Source: Phycisphaeraceae bacterium (GTDB lineage Bacteria > Planctomycetota > Phycisphaerae > Phycisphaerales > UBA1924). Taken from it: a stretch of 64,000 nt of DNA. The notes below the pieces were generated by a model. The model was not told the DNA's origin, searched no databases, and saw only the letters and a program-made list of their open reading frames with translations. The translations under genes and the position numbers were made by a program. The DNA is taken from contig CP075368.1 of assembly GCA_019454185.1 (NCBI GenBank), positions 1,963,649 to 2,027,648 of the forward strand, in the 5' to 3' direction. This document shows, piece after piece, positions 51,637 to 59,845 of this stretch; the stretch's first letter is position 1, and every line of letters starts with the position of its first letter.

Positions 51637-52149
51637 GTGAAACGAGACGGATCGAGGATCGAACTCCTTGTACTCGACGTCGATGGCGTCCTCTCCGACG
51701 GCTCCATCATCCACGGACCAGAGGGCTTCGAGCTGAAGCGATTCAATACGAAGGACGGGTTCGGTCTCAACCTTTGGAAGCAGATGGGATTTCGTGCCGC
51801 CATCATCACAGGAAGATCGAGCCAGGCCGTCACAACCCGCGCTCGCGAGCTGGGAATCGACCCTGTTGTGCAGGGCTCGAAGGACAAATCCCGGTCTCTC
51901 GCATCCATGCTTGAAGCCCTGCATCTGACCGCGGACAGGGTGTGCGTGATCGGCGATGATTGGCCCGACATTCGTATCATGCGTCAGGCGGGATACGCCA
52001 TCGCGCCAGCGGACGCGACACAGGAGACAATCGCCGCCGCCGATCACGTGACACGCCAACGAGGAGGCCACGGTGCGGTCAGAGAGGCGGTCGAGCACCT
52101 TCTCTCTCTCAAGGGACTCATGGAGAGAGCCCTCGCGCACTACGATTGA
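51637..52149 (+). CDS. kdsC: 3-deoxy-D-manno-octulosonate-8-phosphate phosphatase (KdsC-like HAD)
   Basis: 170 residues, HAD phosphatase of the small capless C0 type that works as a tetramer. Catalytic Asp14 and Asp16 in LVLDVDGVLSDG; FNTKDGFGLNLWKQMG and IITGRSS; Lys in QGSKDKS; CVIGDDWPDIRIM supplies the last metal ligands. It removes phosphate from Kdo-8-phosphate, two steps after KdsD. The GTG at 51637 has GGAGGA 8 nt upstream and is preferred; a TTG at 51610 would overlap the kdsD stop. Confidence 0.92.
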   Translation: MKRDGSRIELLVLDVDGVLSDGSIIHGPEGFELKRFNTKDGFGLNLWKQMGFRAAIITGRSSQAVTTRARELGIDPVVQGSKDKSRSLASMLEALHLTADRVCVIGDDWPDIRIMRQAGYAIAPADATQETIAAADHVTRQRGGHGAVREAVEHLLSLKGLMERALAHYD

Positions 52150-52152
52150 ACG

Positions 52153-55100
52153 ATGGCACGCAGACGTATGCTCAAAGCCCGGTTCTACGGCCTCGTCGGT
52201 GCCGGCGCGTTCGCGATCGGTGCGGGTGCCCTGATCACGTTTCTCATCGTCTCCGCGAATGAGGCGCCGCAGCTCGCCGAAGACTCGGAAACGCCCGCAC
52301 CGCCCGACATTCGCGAAGCACTGCCGCAGAACGCCTCTATCGGCGCGATGGCCGGCAAGGATCTGCGGGTTCAGATGATGGACAAAGCGGACCCCACTCG
52401 CCAATCGGGCGAGCTTCGTGCTGCGGTCGTCGATCCGATGCAACTCCCTGGCCATTATGCGGTCGACAAGCCGCAGATCTGGATGTTCCTGAAGAACGGA
52501 AAGACCCTCTTTGTTCGTGCCGATTCAGGCCAGCTCGTAATGCCGTCGCGCAGGCAAGAGCCGGAATCCGGCGTGCTGCGCGGCTCTGTCGAGATCCGCA
52601 TCTACGACACGATCGGTGTCGGAGACGAGACCGAACTCGGCGCACCGTCCATTGTCGCTCGCATGCCAGTTCTGACATTTGACACGACCGTTCCCGAGCT
52701 CGAGTCGCCTCAACCGTTCACCGTGCAGGGGCGGGGCATTCTGTTTGAGGGACAGACGCTGCGCGTGCTGGCCAGCCAGACGCGAGAGCGGCTCGAACTT
52801 GTCGAAGTCCTCCGAGGCGGGCGTCTCGTGTGCACCCCATCAGAAGCGGGCAAGGGCCGAAGCAGTGCTGCGCCTGCGATGCTCCATCCCACTCGCCAGA
52901 CCTCCGGGCGTGAAACGATGCGTGCTACAAACGCGTCGTATCAGCCGCGCGGGCAAGCCGCGCAAACGCCTCAGACCACCGCTCCGGGCGATGCGAACAT
53001 CGTCCACTACATGACGACATTCGCCGACGATGTCGTCGTGACACAGACCACGCGGATGCTCACCGGGGATCGCCTTGATGTCTGGTCTCGAATCATCGAT
53101 GGACGACTTCCGGACGGCGCGATCGGCGGCAGTTCACCCCGCACACCTGAGAGAAGCGAGGCCCCAACGTCAGAGTCCCCCATCACGCCGGCCGTGACGA
53201 CACGGAACACGCCTGCCGCAACAAACAACCCCCTCAGCCAACCTGCCTCGCCGCCCTCGCAACAGATCGCAGCTCAGTCCGACGAGACCGATGGTTCTGT
53301 CGAGCTGACATGGAAGGGTGTCATGGTCGCGCGGCCGCTCGCCTACGAACCCGTCGAACTGGAACTCGACGATGTATGGCTGCGCGTGACGGCCGACCGA
53401 ACCGGGCTCGTCAGAATGGACGATACCGCGTCAGGGGCTGAAGGGCGATGCACGCTCTTGGAATATGCCGCAACGCGTCAGGAGATTGCCATCGCTCGAT
53501 CCGGAGCCGAAGGCGCGACGCTGTCGCTCCCCGGAAAGGGCCGGATCACCGCGACCAGGATCGAGCAGAATCTCGCGACCGGCATCGGCTATGTGCCGGG
53601 AGCCGGGTTGATGGAATCGCTCGACGTCGCCGACGCAAGGGATCCGCAGCGTCCCATGGCTCGCTGGAGCCGCAGCGCGGTCTTCGCATTCGCGACGCTG
53701 GATGGGAGAATGTCCGATCGGCCCGAACGTGTCATGCTTGAAGGTAACTCGCTCGCATCCGCGAGCGGCTCATCGATCTCTGGAGAGACGATCGAGGCGT
53801 GGTTCTCTCCGACTTCGGCGGCCCAGAGCTCACCCTCGCTCAGCCGCGTCAGGTCACAAGGTGGCGTGCTGGCTCGCGACGCAGCCGGAAACTCGATCCA
53901 GTCAGAACTGCTCGATGTGCAATTTGTGTCCCAGGATGCCGGAGCCAACCCCGAGCCGAGCGTGGCCACCGCGATCGGATCTGTGCGTGTCGCAAGCTCA
54001 CAGGGTGACATCGTGACGGCCGGTTTCGTCGAGGCGGATCTGGCCCGCGATCCGACCGGCAATCTGACCGCCCACACCGCAAGAGCCGAGGAATGGGTGG
54101 AGGTCACGACATCGGATGGCAAGCAAGCAGTCGCTTCGACGCTCCTCGCGCTCGTGCCCGAGCAGCTCATCGATCTTTCAGGGCCGGGCTCGAGCGTCTC
54201 GCAATCGACGCCTCATGCTCGCACAACTGCAAAGGGCGAACTGATCCGGCTCGATGGCCTTACAAACGCGATCACGATCACGGGCCCGGGATCGTTCGCC
54301 CATGAATCGAGCCGAACCTCGGAAGAGACACCGGGCCGCTCGATCAAGGCCGCCTGGACAGAGTCGATGATGTTCGATGATGCCCGTGGTGAACTCCGTG
54401 CACGAGGCGATGTGCGAGCGGAGTCCAACGTATCGATCCTCGAGCGACAGACGATCGAGGCCGACAGCGTTGATGTCAATCTCGAGCCGGCGGGCACATT
54501 CGAGCGACGCCTCCGCGATGCACGCCGCGACGGCCTGCCAACGCCCGAGCGCGAGATCCTGTTTGCCCAATCAACATCCGACACTGAAACGGGCACGGAC
54601 TCGATGGTCCAAGCGGTCTATTACGCGATCGACGACGACGCACCTGAGGGACGGCGCATCGAGCGTCTGTTCCAAGCCCAGGGCGCGGTCATCACAAGCG
54701 ACCAGAGCACCGGCACACTCGAGATCCCAGGGCCCGGCCGCTTCGTCGTCGCCGACCTTCGAGACAAACCGACCGGCGCAGATCGCTCTCCGGGCATGGC
54801 GTCTCAGGCATCATCGCGCGGCCGGACGCTCTTTCGCTGGGACGGTGCGATGCGATTTGAGCGAGCGACAGGCATCGTGCGCCTGAACGACAATGCCTCC
54901 ATGGTCCAGAGGCGACTCCAGGACGATGGCGTTGTCAACGTGAACGCGAGCATGCTTGAGGCGAGGGTTCAAGAGAGAAGCGCGGCCGCACCTTCGCAGC
55001 CCGCCTTCGATCTGACCGGCGTGACCGCGACCGGGAACGTTGTGGTCATCGAGCGCGTGGGTTCTCCGCTCACGCTCAAACGCGAGATCGTCGCGGATCG

Positions 55101-55275
55101 GCTGGACTACGACACAGTGAGAGGAGTCGCTGAGGCGACCGCTACAACCGACTCAGGTGTGACGCTCTTCGAGATCGAACGGGGCACACCCATCCTAGCC
55201 CGCAGCATCTTCTGGGATCTGGTTCAGGACCGGATCGATGTCCGCGGCCTCAGCCCGGTCACCTCGCCACGTTGA
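52153..55275 (+). CDS. Giant LptC/OstA (LptA)-like protein, probable lipopolysaccharide transport bridge
   Basis: 1040 residues. One N-terminal membrane helix (~12-34) followed by a long periplasmic beta-rich region, as in LptC but over five times longer. Repeated OstA/LptA-like stretches are seen: TTFADDVVVTQTTRMLTGDRLDVWS (~290-315), IGSVRVASSQGDIVTAGFVEADL (~615-640), FDDARGELRARGDVRAESNVSILERQTIEADSVDVNL (~740-780) and TGVTATGNVVVIERV...ADRLDYD (~955-995). A proline/serine-rich linker lies at ~320-375. It follows kdsC by 3 bases, exactly where lptC-lptA stand in E. coli. It may combine the LptC and LptA functions; the domain count is an estimate by eye. Confidence 0.75.
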   Translation: MARRRMLKARFYGLVGAGAFAIGAGALITFLIVSANEAPQLAEDSETPAPPDIREALPQNASIGAMAGKDLRVQMMDKADPTRQSGELRAAVVDPMQLPGHYAVDKPQIWMFLKNGKTLFVRADSGQLVMPSRRQEPESGVLRGSVEIRIYDTIGVGDETELGAPSIVARMPVLTFDTTVPELESPQPFTVQGRGILFEGQTLRVLASQTRERLELVEVLRGGRLVCTPSEAGKGRSSAAPAMLHPTRQTSGRETMRATNASYQPRGQAAQTPQTTAPGDANIVHYMTTFADDVVVTQTTRMLTGDRLDVWSRIIDGRLPDGAIGGSSPRTPERSEAPTSESPITPAVTTRNTPAATNNPLSQPASPPSQQIAAQSDETDGSVELTWKGVMVARPLAYEPVELELDDVWLRVTADRTGLVRMDDTASGAEGRCTLLEYAATRQEIAIARSGAEGATLSLPGKGRITATRIEQNLATGIGYVPGAGLMESLDVADARDPQRPMARWSRSAVFAFATLDGRMSDRPERVMLEGNSLASASGSSISGETIEAWFSPTSAAQSSPSLSRVRSQGGVLARDAAGNSIQSELLDVQFVSQDAGANPEPSVATAIGSVRVASSQGDIVTAGFVEADLARDPTGNLTAHTARAEEWVEVTTSDGKQAVASTLLALVPEQLIDLSGPGSSVSQSTPHARTTAKGELIRLDGLTNAITITGPGSFAHESSRTSEETPGRSIKAAWTESMMFDDARGELRARGDVRAESNVSILERQTIEADSVDVNLEPAGTFERRLRDARRDGLPTPEREILFAQSTSDTETGTDSMVQAVYYAIDDDAPEGRRIERLFQAQGAVITSDQSTGTLEIPGPGRFVVADLRDKPTGADRSPGMASQASSRGRTLFRWDGAMRFERATGIVRLNDNASMVQRRLQDDGVVNVNASMLEARVQERSAAAPSQPAFDLTGVTATGNVVVIERVGSPLTLKREIVADRLDYDTVRGVAEATATTDSGVTLFEIERGTPILARSIFWDLVQDRIDVRGLSPVTSPR

Positions 55276-55320
55276 CCAAGACCTGAGCACGACTCGGCCG
55301 AACCATTTGTGCCTAGCACA

Positions 55321-55881
55321 TCAGCTCGACGTGCGATCAACAATCCGGTAATGCTCGCGCTCACCCCGGCCTCGAACTGGGTAATCCTTCCTCAGCGGGT
55401 GAGCAGGAAACGACTCCCACGTCAGGATGCGCCGGAGATCGGGATGGTTGTTGAACCGTATCCCGAACATGTCGAACACTTCACGCTCTGTCCACTCGGC
55501 ACCGGGCCAGAGATCCGTCACAGAGTCGATCACGAGCGAGGGGTCTTCTTCGGTACCTTCCGTCGGTTTCGACGGATCGAGGAAGACCTTCACAAAGAAC
55601 CTGTCGTCGCGTGAGCTGCTCACCAGGTTGTAGATCACGGCGAAGCGGCCGGGCATCTGAGCCGGATAACCCAGGTAATCGACGCCGATCACGTCTGACA
55701 AGAAGTCGTACGCACACCGGGGATCACTCTTCAGGAAAGACATGACCCGATGCAGATCGGCGGGTTCAACGATCAGGGTGGATTGACCTCGGAACTCCGT
55801 CGCGCGGAAGCGAGACGCCGGCAAAGAGTCCTTCACGATCTTGAACGTCGGATGCTCGAGATTGGGTTTCGACTGTGTCAT
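55321..55881 (-). CDS. nuoC: NADH-quinone oxidoreductase subunit C
   Basis: 186 residues, the 30-kDa subunit of complex I. The family signature WTEREVFDMFGIRFNNHPDLRRIL is complete, preceded by CAYDFLSDVIGVDYLGYP and KVFLDPSKPTEGTEEDPSLVIDSVTDLWPGAEW. NuoC joins NuoB and NuoD in the peripheral arm. No other nuo gene is in the window: the preceding gene on this strand is an unknown protein and the downstream neighbour is convergent, so nuoC stands apart from the usual nuoBCD block at least here. Confidence 0.93.
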   Translation of the reverse strand: MTQSKPNLEHPTFKIVKDSLPASRFRATEFRGQSTLIVEPADLHRVMSFLKSDPRCAYDFLSDVIGVDYLGYPAQMPGRFAVIYNLVSSSRDDRFFVKVFLDPSKPTEGTEEDPSLVIDSVTDLWPGAEWTEREVFDMFGIRFNNHPDLRRILTWESFPAHPLRKDYPVRGRGEREHYRIVDRTSS

Positions 55882-55944
55882 GCGTGCCTCGCGTGCCTGG
55901 CCGCCACGATCATGGGGGACAGGGCAGCAACTGTAGCCACACCC

Positions 55945-56631
55945 TCAGACTTCCCGCCCGAGCCCGATCGCGGCCCACAAACCAGACTCATCCGGCACAT
56001 TCACCGGTCCATCACAAGCGATCATCAACGGAATCTCTCGTGCCCGGGCCACTTCAACAAACGGCCTCAGCAGTCTGGGGTCGATTCGCCCGGCATCGAG
56101 TGATGCGGCGACAGCCCTCCCGTCTTGTGCGAGATCGACATTTGAAAGAATGATCGCACCGAGGAGCGGAGCGTGCTCTGCCACTTGCCGAACCCGCGAG
56201 AGGTGGTCCTCGGCTTGATCGAGCATCGTTGGCGCAAGCAGACCGACCGGATCAAGAGCAAGCAAGAGGCCATGCTGCTCCTGTCGAGCAAACGCCAGGC
56301 AACGCTGTGGATCGGACAACACATCCGCATGGTTGGGTCGAATCATCACACGCGTCGGCACGCTGGAGAATCCTGTTTCATCTCGACGCAAGAACTCAGA
56401 TCGGAGGCGCTTCAGCCAGTGCTCCAATGCCTGCTGTCCCGCGAGTCCCCATGTGTGATGCGGCAACGCCAACGAGCCGCTACGGAACACAAGCACGGGA
56501 TGCTCGCGATAGATCCTGAGGTTCTCCGTCTCGAGCTCTTCGCCGAGCGGATTGCGATCGATCCACCTGCCAATCGGCTTGGCTTCTCGGTCTGAGATCA
56601 CGCCGCTCGCGTTGAGGAACAGAATCTGCAT
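55945..56631 (-). CDS. Protein of unknown function, possibly TIM-barrel-like
   Basis: 228 residues from the ATG at 56631, which has TATCGT 7 nt upstream. The alternating pattern with RVMIRPNHADVLSDPQRCLAFARQEQHGLLLALDPVGLLAP, LLGAIILSNVDLAQDGR and IPLMIACDGPVNVP looks like successive strands and helices of the second half of a sugar-isomerase-type barrel, but the first half does not match well. Function is unknown. It is 63 bases upstream of nuoC on the same strand and could share its transcript. Confidence 0.65.
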   Translation of the reverse strand: MQILFLNASGVISDREAKPIGRWIDRNPLGEELETENLRIYREHPVLVFRSGSLALPHHTWGLAGQQALEHWLKRLRSEFLRRDETGFSSVPTRVMIRPNHADVLSDPQRCLAFARQEQHGLLLALDPVGLLAPTMLDQAEDHLSRVRQVAEHAPLLGAIILSNVDLAQDGRAVAASLDAGRIDPRLLRPFVEVARAREIPLMIACDGPVNVPDESGLWAAIGLGREV

Positions 56632-56638
56632 AGACCCG

Positions 56639-56644
56639 ACGATA
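56639..56644 (-). promoter_or_regulatory. TANNNT (-10-like) element of the 55945-56631 gene
   Basis: Minus-strand TATCGT ends 7 nt before the ATG at 56631; no Shine-Dalgarno sequence is present. Confidence 0.35.
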
Positions 56645-56676
56645 GCTGCGCACATGCTGCGCGTCCCGCTACGTCC

Positions 56677-57024
56677 TTGTCGGTTACACCGTGGAGCTTT
56701 GGAATCCTGACCGTCGATAGTGGATGCCCGAACGGGAACTCATGGAGCGATGCGTTGATCGGACTCCTCTTTGAACACACGGTTGAGTCGTCCATCGGCA
56801 CAGGAGAGCCAGAGCTGTCGGCATGCCTGCGCCGCGACCAGCTCGTGGATCGCATCGTGGGACTCAATCCCACAGCGAACCCGGCCTTCCTCTTGCGATT
56901 CGATGATCGCACGCTGGAGGAGTATCTCAGCCACCTCCAGATCGCCTCCGAGCCGCGCGGCAACCGATGGGTGCGTTCCGCCTCGACTCCCGCAATCGTC
57001 TGGACCGAGTCCCCGACAGATTAA
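56677..57024 (+). CDS. Small protein of unknown function
   Basis: 115 residues from a TTG at 56677. The composition is protein-like, with DALIGLLFEHTVESSIGTGEPELSACLRRDQLVDRIVGLNP followed by LLRFDDRTLEEYLSHLQIASEPRG, which suggests a small soluble helical protein. No membrane helix or signal peptide is seen and no family is recognised. There is no Shine-Dalgarno sequence. It diverges from the 55945-56631 gene by 45 bases. The call rests on coherent composition and third-position GC, so it is moderate. Confidence 0.5.
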   Translation: MSVTPWSFGILTVDSGCPNGNSWSDALIGLLFEHTVESSIGTGEPELSACLRRDQLVDRIVGLNPTANPAFLLRFDDRTLEEYLSHLQIASEPRGNRWVRSASTPAIVWTESPTD

Positions 57025-57304
57025 TTTGGGCGCGACATCTGTATTCGTCGCTCCAATTCCCGAGACCTTGCTTTCTGGCACGTGGCGCGGGCGGTTGTGG
57101 TGGACCGCCCGCGCTGCCGCCGGTTATGGGGGATCTCGGCGAGAACACATGCGGACTTTCTTGGTTCCCGGACTCATGCACGCCGCGTCTCCGTCCGATG
57201 TAGGTGCCTGTCGTAGATCCCTTCAAGATCGGCTCTTGAGTGGTCCGATAAGTGCTACGAGGTAGGGCTATACCCCGACCCGGAAGGTGACACGGAGCGT
57301 GCGA
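57025..57304. other. Intergenic region with a strong hairpin
   Basis: 280 bases before the TolB-like gene. Apart from the hairpin at 57085-57114 and a likely promoter zone near 57270 (ctatacc), I see no gene or motif. Confidence 0.4.
57085..57114. terminator. Perfect 11-bp hairpin
   Basis: GCGCGGGCGGT and ACCGCCCGCGC enclose an 8-nt loop, 60 bases behind the small ORF stop. There is no T-run. It is probably a transcript end for that gene. Confidence 0.5.
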
Positions 57305-58603
57305 ATGCGACCACCTCACTCGGCAGCCGCAGCGGCATGTGCATGCACAATGGCATGTGCGGGCTGCCAGAGCTTCACGGCAACCTCATATACCCCATCC
57401 GGCTCATCAGCCGACCCCAGGCCTGTCGCGACCTCTCACGATCAACCCGTTCCTGCGACATCAGCCCGAAGCAACAACGACCAGCAGGGTCTCGGCGGGC
57501 CGCGTGGATCGAGTCTAGGTTTCGCCTTTGATCCGTCCGACACGGGATACTCGGTTGCTTTGAGGCACGCAGTGCCTTCTGAGGCGTCGATCGGCGTGGC
57601 CGATCGGAACGCGCCGAACGCGAACCAGATCACCTACACATTCGATGGCGCGGACTTTGACCCGATGGTCTCAGCCGACGGATCGGTCATTGTCTATGCC
57701 AGCACGCAGCACAGACCGACACCTGATATTTATCTGAAGCACGTCGGCTCAAGCGTCATCAGACAGCTCACGAACGATGCGTCCAGCAACGCCATGCCCG
57801 CCTTGAGCCCGGACGGCAGCCGCGTTGCGTTCTGCTCCGATCGCTCGGGAAACTGGGATATCTATGTCATGCCCGTCGGCGGCGGACCCGCGGTTCAGAT
57901 CACAACAGATTCGTCGCACGACATCCACCCGTCCTGGTCGCCTGACGGAACAAGACTTGTCTTCGGCCGCCTCGGTCAGACCACGCGCCGATGGGAGATG
58001 TGGGTCGTCGACGCCTCCAGCCCGACAGTCTCGGAGTTCATCGGATTCGGCATGTTCCCAGAATGGTGCCCGATTGCCGGCACCGGCGAGAGCGGCTCGG
58101 ACAAGATCCTCTTCCAACGCAGCCGCGAACGTGGAGACAGGGCTTTCGGCCTCTGGACGCTCGACTACGGCAATGGACGCGTGGGGAATCTGACACAGAT
58201 CATCGCTTCGCCTCTCTCCGCGTTCATCAACGCATCGTGGGCTCCGGACGGGAAGCACATCGCGTTCGCGACGGTCCCGACCCCTGCCGCGTGGTCCGAT
58301 GCATCCGCCGCCCGGCCTCCGAGAGCGGAACTCTGGATGATGCCAGTGACGGGCGGTGCGCGTGTCGCGCTCACATCGGGCGACGCGGTCGACCTCATGC
58401 CGACATGGGGTCCCGACAACAGGATCTTCTTCGTCTCTGATCGCTCAGGATCGGACAACATCTGGTCAATGGACCTCTCTCCTGCGATCCTGGCGATCAC
58501 CGGCTCCGAGCCCGCATCGAGATCGGTCATCACCGGATCTGGCACCAGAACAATCACACTCGAACGAGACCAACCTCTCGCAAACGTGCGAGAGAGAGAG
58601 TAA
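57305..58603 (+). CDS. TolB-like beta-propeller lipoprotein (PD40 repeats)
   Basis: 432 residues from the ATG at 57305 (GGAG 9 nt upstream; a GTG at 57287 is possible). A signal with lipobox-like CAGC (Cys near 21) implies a lipid anchor. After a polar linker come at least five PD40/TolB-type blades: DFDPMVSADGSVIVYAST, NAMPALSPDGSRVAFCSDRSGNWDIYVM, IHPSWSPDGTRLVFG, INASWAPDGKHIAFA and LMPTWGPDNRIFFVSDRSGSDNIW. TolB proteins bind Pal and other envelope partners; similar propellers occur in many secreted proteins, so the exact role is open. A second lipoprotein gene follows. Confidence 0.82.
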   Translation: MRPPHSAAAAACACTMACAGCQSFTATSYTPSGSSADPRPVATSHDQPVPATSARSNNDQQGLGGPRGSSLGFAFDPSDTGYSVALRHAVPSEASIGVADRNAPNANQITYTFDGADFDPMVSADGSVIVYASTQHRPTPDIYLKHVGSSVIRQLTNDASSNAMPALSPDGSRVAFCSDRSGNWDIYVMPVGGGPAVQITTDSSHDIHPSWSPDGTRLVFGRLGQTTRRWEMWVVDASSPTVSEFIGFGMFPEWCPIAGTGESGSDKILFQRSRERGDRAFGLWTLDYGNGRVGNLTQIIASPLSAFINASWAPDGKHIAFATVPTPAAWSDASAARPPRAELWMMPVTGGARVALTSGDAVDLMPTWGPDNRIFFVSDRSGSDNIWSMDLSPAILAITGSEPASRSVITGSGTRTITLERDQPLANVRERE

Positions 58604-58694
58604 ACAGAAGCACACGGGTGCCCGCGCGGAAACGTGCCGGCACCCCATCACAGAAGCCCGACCGGAGGACCGGCGGCGAAGAAGGCAGGACGCC

Positions 58695-59501
58695 ATGACA
58701 ACCGCACCGACCATGCTCAGATCCCGAGTGTCGCGAGCGATCTCGCGCCTCGGAACCCCGCTCATTGCCTCGTGTTGCACCCTGTTCGCCCTCGTGGCGT
58801 GCTCGGGCACACAGACCGAGAGGGTGCTCACGCCCCCGCGCGTCCTCGTCGCTCCGTATGACACGACGCGAGGCGAGACGCTTTGGGCCGTCGCGCCGCT
58901 TCGCAACGAGTCCGGCACAACCCTCATCGATGGATTCGAGATCACGGACAAGGTGATCCTCGCTGTCGAAGAGGTCCGCGGTATCAGATGCCTCCCACTC
59001 AATCGTGTGATCGAAACGATGCGCTCGCTCGAGATGATGGCGGTTCGCACCCCGGACGACGCACAGCGTCTGGCGAGCGCGCTGCGCGTTGATGGCCTGA
59101 TTGTCGGCTCCATCACGGCGTACGACCCGTACAACCCGCCGCGGATCGGCCTAGCACTCGCCCTCTACTCAAACTCGGCCGGAAGCGGCACAAACCTCGA
59201 CACGCGGACGCTCAGCACACAGGCGACCGACGCATCACGCCAACACGCGAGATCGTCGCAATCGCCTTCAACGGTTGTCTCAGCGATGCTGGATGGCGCG
59301 AACCACCAGGTCCTCATGGACGTAAAGACGTATGCGCAGGGACGTCACGACGACCGCAGCGCACTTGGCTGGGAGATCTACCTCGCGAGCATGGATCGGT
59401 ACGCGCAATTCGCGGCCCACCACGTTGTGGACCGGCTGGTGCAGAACGAGTGGCTCCGGCTCACAAACGACGCCGGGCGCCAGGCACAGGCAGCCCCCTG
59501 A
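58695..59501 (+). CDS. Putative lipoprotein with LpoB/CsgG-like fold
   Basis: 268 residues. Basic N-terminus, hydrophobic stretch and lipobox LVAC with the Cys near residue 36. The segment WAVAPLRNESGTTLIDGFEITDKVILAVEEVRGIRCLPLNRVIETMRSLEM, then LRVDGLIVGSITAYDPYNPPRIGLALALY, has the order of the alpha/beta domain shared by LpoB, CsgG and TolB N-terminal domains. A low-complexity stretch rich in Ser/Thr/Gln (~175-205) lies before a helical end. The ATG has AGGA 5-6 nt upstream. It follows the TolB-like lipoprotein by 91 bases; the two probably act together in the envelope, function unknown. Confidence 0.75.
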   Translation: MTTAPTMLRSRVSRAISRLGTPLIASCCTLFALVACSGTQTERVLTPPRVLVAPYDTTRGETLWAVAPLRNESGTTLIDGFEITDKVILAVEEVRGIRCLPLNRVIETMRSLEMMAVRTPDDAQRLASALRVDGLIVGSITAYDPYNPPRIGLALALYSNSAGSGTNLDTRTLSTQATDASRQHARSSQSPSTVVSAMLDGANHQVLMDVKTYAQGRHDDRSALGWEIYLASMDRYAQFAAHHVVDRLVQNEWLRLTNDAGRQAQAAP

Positions 59502-59555
59502 TCCCCACGGCCTCGTCGGCCTGCCGGGGTCGGAGGACCTCAGCGCGAGACGACG

Positions 59556-59822
59556 ATGCCGTTCCGTCCCGAACAGAACAACGCCGCGAGCCGGAGCGTG
59601 CGCATCACGCTCGCATCCGGCAAGCATCGCTGGACGTTCGAGTGCGACCAGCGTGGACGCGACGCGCTCGACACCACCCTGCAATCGCTCGTTTCGCACA
59701 GCGGGCTGAGCTTCTGTGAATCCGACGCGCTCATCGTCCGGCGCGCGGTCGCCGAGAGTCTCGGGCTTGTCCCACAAATCCGTCAACCCTCGGCACAGGA
59801 CCACCCCCCTACCGGCCGATAA
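59556..59822 (+). CDS. Small protein of unknown function
   Basis: 88 residues, ATG at 59556. The segment SVRITLASGKHRWTFECDQRGRDALDTTLQSLVSHSG has a plausible strand-strand-helix order, followed by a helix around ESDALIVRRAVAESLGL. No signal peptide or membrane helix; no family recognised. GGAGG lies about 20 nt upstream, too far for a normal ribosome-binding site. It is in line with the flanking plus-strand genes and ends 23 bases before the recombinase gene. Moderate call based on protein-like composition. Confidence 0.5.
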   Translation: MPFRPEQNNAASRSVRITLASGKHRWTFECDQRGRDALDTTLQSLVSHSGLSFCESDALIVRRAVAESLGLVPQIRQPSAQDHPPTGR

Positions 59823-59845
59823 ACCTGTACGTACAGGAGCATCAC

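Noticed and set aside
51550-52455. 301-residue open frame on the minus strand
   Set aside because: Antisense to kdsC and the start of the LptC-like gene; no start signal or motif.
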